Made by a program: the position numbers and the translations under genes
The notes under the pieces: generated by a model
Databases searched by the model: none
Told to the model about the DNA's origin: nothing
Seen by the model: the letters and a program-made list of their open reading frames with translations, nothing else
In this document: piece after piece, positions 33,675 through 36,351 of the stretch
Position numbering within the stretch: the first letter of the stretch is position 1
How the letters are laid out: the number at the start of each line of letters is the position of its first letter
From: Thiomargarita sp.
GTDB taxonomy: Bacteria; Pseudomonadota; Gammaproteobacteria; Beggiatoales; Beggiatoaceae
Assembly: GCA_020721045.1 (NCBI GenBank)
Contig: DYNN01000017.1
Location: 1 to 36,351, forward strand
Length of the DNA: 36,351 nt
Reading direction: 5' to 3'

Positions 33675-34034
33675 ATGTTGTATATCACTAAATCTCACCT
33701 GAAAGGTCGAGGCGTTTTCACAGATAAAGCGATTGAAGCTAATGAAATTATCGAATCTTGTCCTGTTGTCGTCTTAACAGAGCAAGATGTGCCTCACGTG
33801 CGTTTAACTACCTTAAATTACTACTATTTTGAATGGGGTGCAGATAAAACAGAAGGTGCGATTGCGCTGGGTTATGGCTCACTGTATAACCACGCGTTTA
33901 AACCCAATGCTGCTTGGCGAATTCAGGAAGAGCAAAAAATGATTGAATTCTATGCTACGCAACCTATCCAAGCAGGTGAAGAAATTACGATTGATTACGA
34001 TACCGATTATGTTATTGCTTTGGGTTTTGTGTAA
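33675..34034 (+). CDS. SET-domain protein (putative lysine methyltransferase)
   Basis: The 119-residue protein is little more than a SET core: KGRGVFTDKAIEANEII at the start, LGYGSLYNHAFKPNA (the N-H-S/C motif region) and AGEEITIDYDTDY at the end. It should bind S-adenosylmethionine; a protein substrate is not known for such short bacterial members. I chose ATG 33675 because GGAG lies six bases upstream; an in-frame TTG at 33663 is less likely. It follows the prenyl synthase directly. Confidence 0.88.
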   Translation: MLYITKSHLKGRGVFTDKAIEANEIIESCPVVVLTEQDVPHVRLTTLNYYYFEWGADKTEGAIALGYGSLYNHAFKPNAAWRIQEEQKMIEFYATQPIQAGEEITIDYDTDYVIALGFV

Positions 34035-34048
34035 TGTGAGTAAAGATT

Positions 34049-35455
34049 ATGTTAGACGAAATGCTTAAATTAGCAGTGAGTATGATTCAGAAAAACCAAT
34101 TGAATCAAGCATTGCATGTATGTCAAAGTATCCTACAACAAGATATTAAAAATGCGGAATCATACCATTTAATTGGGCTGATTCATGCGATGAACAAACA
34201 ATATGACAAAAGTATTGAATATATCCAACAAGCGATTAAACTCAATCCACTTCCCTATGTCTATGCAAATAATCTTGCTCTTTCTTATCTTTTGTTAAAT
34301 CAACAGAAAGAAGCGTTACATTATTTTGAATATGCTACTTTACTGAGTCAAGCTGAAAAAGACGCATCTCAACACTATGACAGACTATTACGTTCTGGCG
34401 TCACCTCACCAAGAAAAAAAATTGCTTATTACACCTCAGATAATCTTGCTTTTGCTGTATCAAGGCTTAGAGTCATAGACCCATTAATGTATTTGCAAGA
34501 TCATTTTACCTTGCTTTATGGGATAACACAGGTTAATAGACAAATGGAAATTCGGGTGGATATTTTGGAAAAAGCAGATGTGATCATTGTACAACGCGGT
34601 TTTCCATGTGCCGAAACTCAAAAATTTATTAATGCTATTTTACAATCTGGCAAACCAGTTATTTATGAAACTGACGATTTACTGACTGAATTCTCTTTAA
34701 CAAAAGAAACACCTAATCACGCACAACGACCTGATTATCAAAAAAAATTTCCTTTTATCAAACAATTTATCAAAGCAGTCACCACAGTTTCAGTATCTAC
34801 TGAGTTTTTAAAAGAACAATATAGTCCTTTGAATGATAACATTATTGTGTTGCCTAACTTACTTAATGATACTCTTTGGCAATTTTCTGAAAAAGATGAT
34901 ACACAACAAGATAAATTAACTATAGGTTTTGCAGGCTCTCAAGGACATATGGAAGATTTACGTATGATTGAAGATGTATTGTTAGCTATCTATGAAAAAT
35001 ATTACAATAAGGTAACATTTTCATTTATTGGTTGTATTACTGATAAATTGAAGACATTGCCTGATTCTACTTTTATAGAAGTAAATTTTCAATATGCCAA
35101 TTGGTCCACTAGACTGCATAAGGCAAAATTTGATATTGCTATTGTTCCTTTAATTGATAACTTATTCAATCAATGTATAAGTCACATTAAATGGTTAGAA
35201 TACAGTGCATTAGGTATCCCTACCATTTTTTCCAACATAGCTGAATATCCAAAAAGTGTGACACATTTACAAACTGGATTATTAGTGGAGAATAACTATC
35301 AATCTTGGTTTGATGCGCTTGAAACATTGATCAATAATGTTACGTTAATTAAACAAATAGGACAAAACGCAAAAAGGGAAGTCATGGAAAATTACACATT
35401 ACTAACAAGAGGTAAAATGCAGTATTTGAACTTTTATCAATCATTGTTATCATAA
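34049..35455 (+). CDS. TPR-glycosyltransferase fusion
   Basis: The 468-residue protein has TPR motifs in residues 1-115 (LNQALHVCQSILQQDIKNAE, YDKSIEYIQQAIKLNPLPY, KEALHYFEYA), then a linker and a GT-B-like transferase domain: KIAYYTSDNLAFAVSRLRVI, VIIVQRGF, KPVIYETDDLLTEF, LTIGFAGSQGHMEDLRMIED and HIKWLEYSALGIPTIFS. It looks like a cytoplasmic glycosyltransferase acting on a glycan or protein held by the TPR part. The order, TPR before transferase, recurs in surface-glycan loci. Substrates cannot be assigned. It lies 14 bp after the SET gene. Confidence 0.82.
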   Translation: MLDEMLKLAVSMIQKNQLNQALHVCQSILQQDIKNAESYHLIGLIHAMNKQYDKSIEYIQQAIKLNPLPYVYANNLALSYLLLNQQKEALHYFEYATLLSQAEKDASQHYDRLLRSGVTSPRKKIAYYTSDNLAFAVSRLRVIDPLMYLQDHFTLLYGITQVNRQMEIRVDILEKADVIIVQRGFPCAETQKFINAILQSGKPVIYETDDLLTEFSLTKETPNHAQRPDYQKKFPFIKQFIKAVTTVSVSTEFLKEQYSPLNDNIIVLPNLLNDTLWQFSEKDDTQQDKLTIGFAGSQGHMEDLRMIEDVLLAIYEKYYNKVTFSFIGCITDKLKTLPDSTFIEVNFQYANWSTRLHKAKFDIAIVPLIDNLFNQCISHIKWLEYSALGIPTIFSNIAEYPKSVTHLQTGLLVENNYQSWFDALETLINNVTLIKQIGQNAKREVMENYTLLTRGKMQYLNFYQSLLS

Positions 35456-35490
35456 CCGCATATTAGATTTCACCTTACCAAGGAATTCCA

Positions 35491-36051
35491 ATGGGTTTAG
35501 CTATTGAACGTACAGCGACTTACGAAGATTTATTTGATTTACCAGAGAATGTGGTAGGACAAATTATTTATGGACAACTTATCGTCCAACCACGACCTGC
35601 GCCAAAACATGCAGTTGCTAGCTCTAATGTGGGTGTAAAAATTGGCAGCCAGTATCACAGGAATAGTGATGGCAATACTGATGGTTGGTGGATTTTAGAT
35701 GAACCAGAATTACACACTAGAGGACATATTCTTGTACCCGATTTAGCGGGTTGGCGACGTGAAAGGATGCCAGAATTACCAGAAACGGCTTATTTTACTC
35801 TTACACCAGATTGGATATGCGAAGTATTATCACCTTCTACTGCACGACTTGATCGCGCCAGTAAAATGCCGATCTACGCACAAATAGGCGTTTCATTTAT
35901 TTGGCTGGTTGATCCTGAAATTCAGACATTAGAAATATTTGAATTACAAAATAGTCGTTGGGTATTAGTAGCAATATATAAAGAAAACGATACAGTGAAC
36001 GCGCCACCCTTTGAAGCACTGACCTTTGATTTGGCATCGTTGTGGAATTAA
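35491..36051 (+). CDS. Uma2-family (DUF820) putative endonuclease
   Basis: The 186-residue protein has the family pattern: TYEDLFDLPENVVGQIIYGQL at the start, DEPELHTRGHILVPDLAGWRRERM and PDWICEVLSPSTARLDRASKMPIYAQIGVSFIWLVDP. Restriction-endonuclease-fold residues are the Asp in VPDLAG and the Glu in CEVLSP. Members are usually multicopy in cyanobacteria and filamentous sulfur bacteria; their biological role is unproven. AAGGA lies about eight bases before the ATG. Confidence 0.88.
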   Translation: MGLAIERTATYEDLFDLPENVVGQIIYGQLIVQPRPAPKHAVASSNVGVKIGSQYHRNSDGNTDGWWILDEPELHTRGHILVPDLAGWRRERMPELPETAYFTLTPDWICEVLSPSTARLDRASKMPIYAQIGVSFIWLVDPEIQTLEIFELQNSRWVLVAIYKENDTVNAPPFEALTFDLASLWN

Positions 36052-36076
36052 CTATAAATTAAGTGATAAAGCAAAT

Positions 36077-36253
36077 TTAGGCATGATTCTGTGCTCGGTG
36101 TTTTGCTTGAACTATATTTTTATAGCTTTTAGGCTGGGTGACACTTATTCTAAACAAATCTGTTTTGCTGTTAAGGTATTTGCAGCCTATAAATGGTGCA
36201 TAAACAGGTGAATATTTTTTGGTATATCGTAAAATAACATCCCAATCAACCAT
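36077..36253 (-). other. Possible small or truncated gene at the right edge
   Basis: An open minus-strand frame runs between stops from 36346 to 36077. From an ATG at 36253 it encodes 58 residues (VDWDVILRYTKKYSPVYAPF, then NSKTDLFRISVTQ) without any motif I know, and it has no clear ribosome-binding site. It may be the tail of a gene cut by the element-like sequence TAGGACTTACGCA at 36298-36310. The rest of the stretch 36052-36351 holds nothing else I can support. Confidence 0.3.
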
Positions 36254-36351
36254 TCGTTTTAAGGTTTCATCAAATCCATCTAATTCTTCATATAAATTAG
36301 GACTTACGCATTGACGGCAGTCCGAAATTGTGGATTGAGATAATCTTTACC

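Noticed and set aside
35491-36051. Uma2 protein as part of a toxin-antitoxin or defence system
   Set aside because: No partner gene, methylase or antitoxin-like small gene lies beside it in the window.

Overview
This window looks like chromosome from an AT-rich gammaproteobacterium. The reading rests on gene content: a YceD-RpmF-PlsX-FabH block, PPDK, an ActP/YjcH acetate permease with its CBS/cyclic-nucleotide and exonuclease partners, a Shewanella-type formate dehydrogenase alpha subunit, a TRAP transporter, a small cytochrome c, CcmG, and a Uma2 nuclease. The mix of one-carbon, acetate and cytochrome genes with ISAs1-type and Uma2 elements would suit a Thiotrichales/Beggiatoaceae-like sulfur bacterium. 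That assignment is inference and was not tested by any search.

Layout. 1-3114 (-): the first ~1,038 residues of a large secreted NHL-propeller protein that runs off the left edge. 3388-6138 (+): ppdK. 6187-10707 (-): an acetate-uptake operon, yjcH-actP, followed after an attenuator-like hairpin by a cNMP/CBS/nucleotidyltransferase protein and a DnaQ-type exonuclease. 10708-12388: accessory spacer with a tRNA-Arg(CCG), an unknown small protein and a 489-bp decayed ISAs1-type element with perfect ends. 12389-15499 (+): yceD, rpmF, plsX, fabH and a membrane-anchored cytochrome c. 15483-16649 (-): GT4 glycosyltransferase. 16773-20599 (+): periplasmic coiled-coil protein, P-loop protein, nth, an orphan pilin-like protein and rsmG. 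20574-24389 (-): rhomboid protease, a nicotinamidase-like hydrolase, and rplY-pth. 24558-24675: a miniature transposon-like element. 24690-27773 (-): a two-gene formate dehydrogenase locus. 28121-31484 (+): TRAP permease dctQM coupled to a universal stress protein, then ccmG and an unknown protein. 31607-36051 (+): GT2 glycosyltransferase, squalene/phytoene synthase, SET-domain protein, TPR-glycosyltransferase fusion and a Uma2 nuclease.

How the genes fit together. ActP/YjcH brings in acetate and PPDK can interconvert pyruvate and phosphoenolpyruvate, so the left third is consistent with carbon assimilation from two- and three-carbon acids. The yceD-fabH block links ribosomal protein L32 with the start of phospholipid and fatty-acid synthesis, but stops at fabH instead of continuing to fabD-fabG-acpP. 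The right end holds glycan and isoprenoid enzymes.

The most unusual observation is in the formate dehydrogenase. The residue that is selenocysteine or cysteine (the molybdenum/tungsten ligand) in known formate dehydrogenases is read here as tyrosine (TAC, 26979-26981). The usual beta and gamma subunit genes are also missing, and a miniature transposon-like element starts 15 bp after the stop codon. The protein is otherwise full length with its FeS cysteines, active-site His and active-site Arg in place, so it could be a repurposed molybdoenzyme or one at an early stage of decay.
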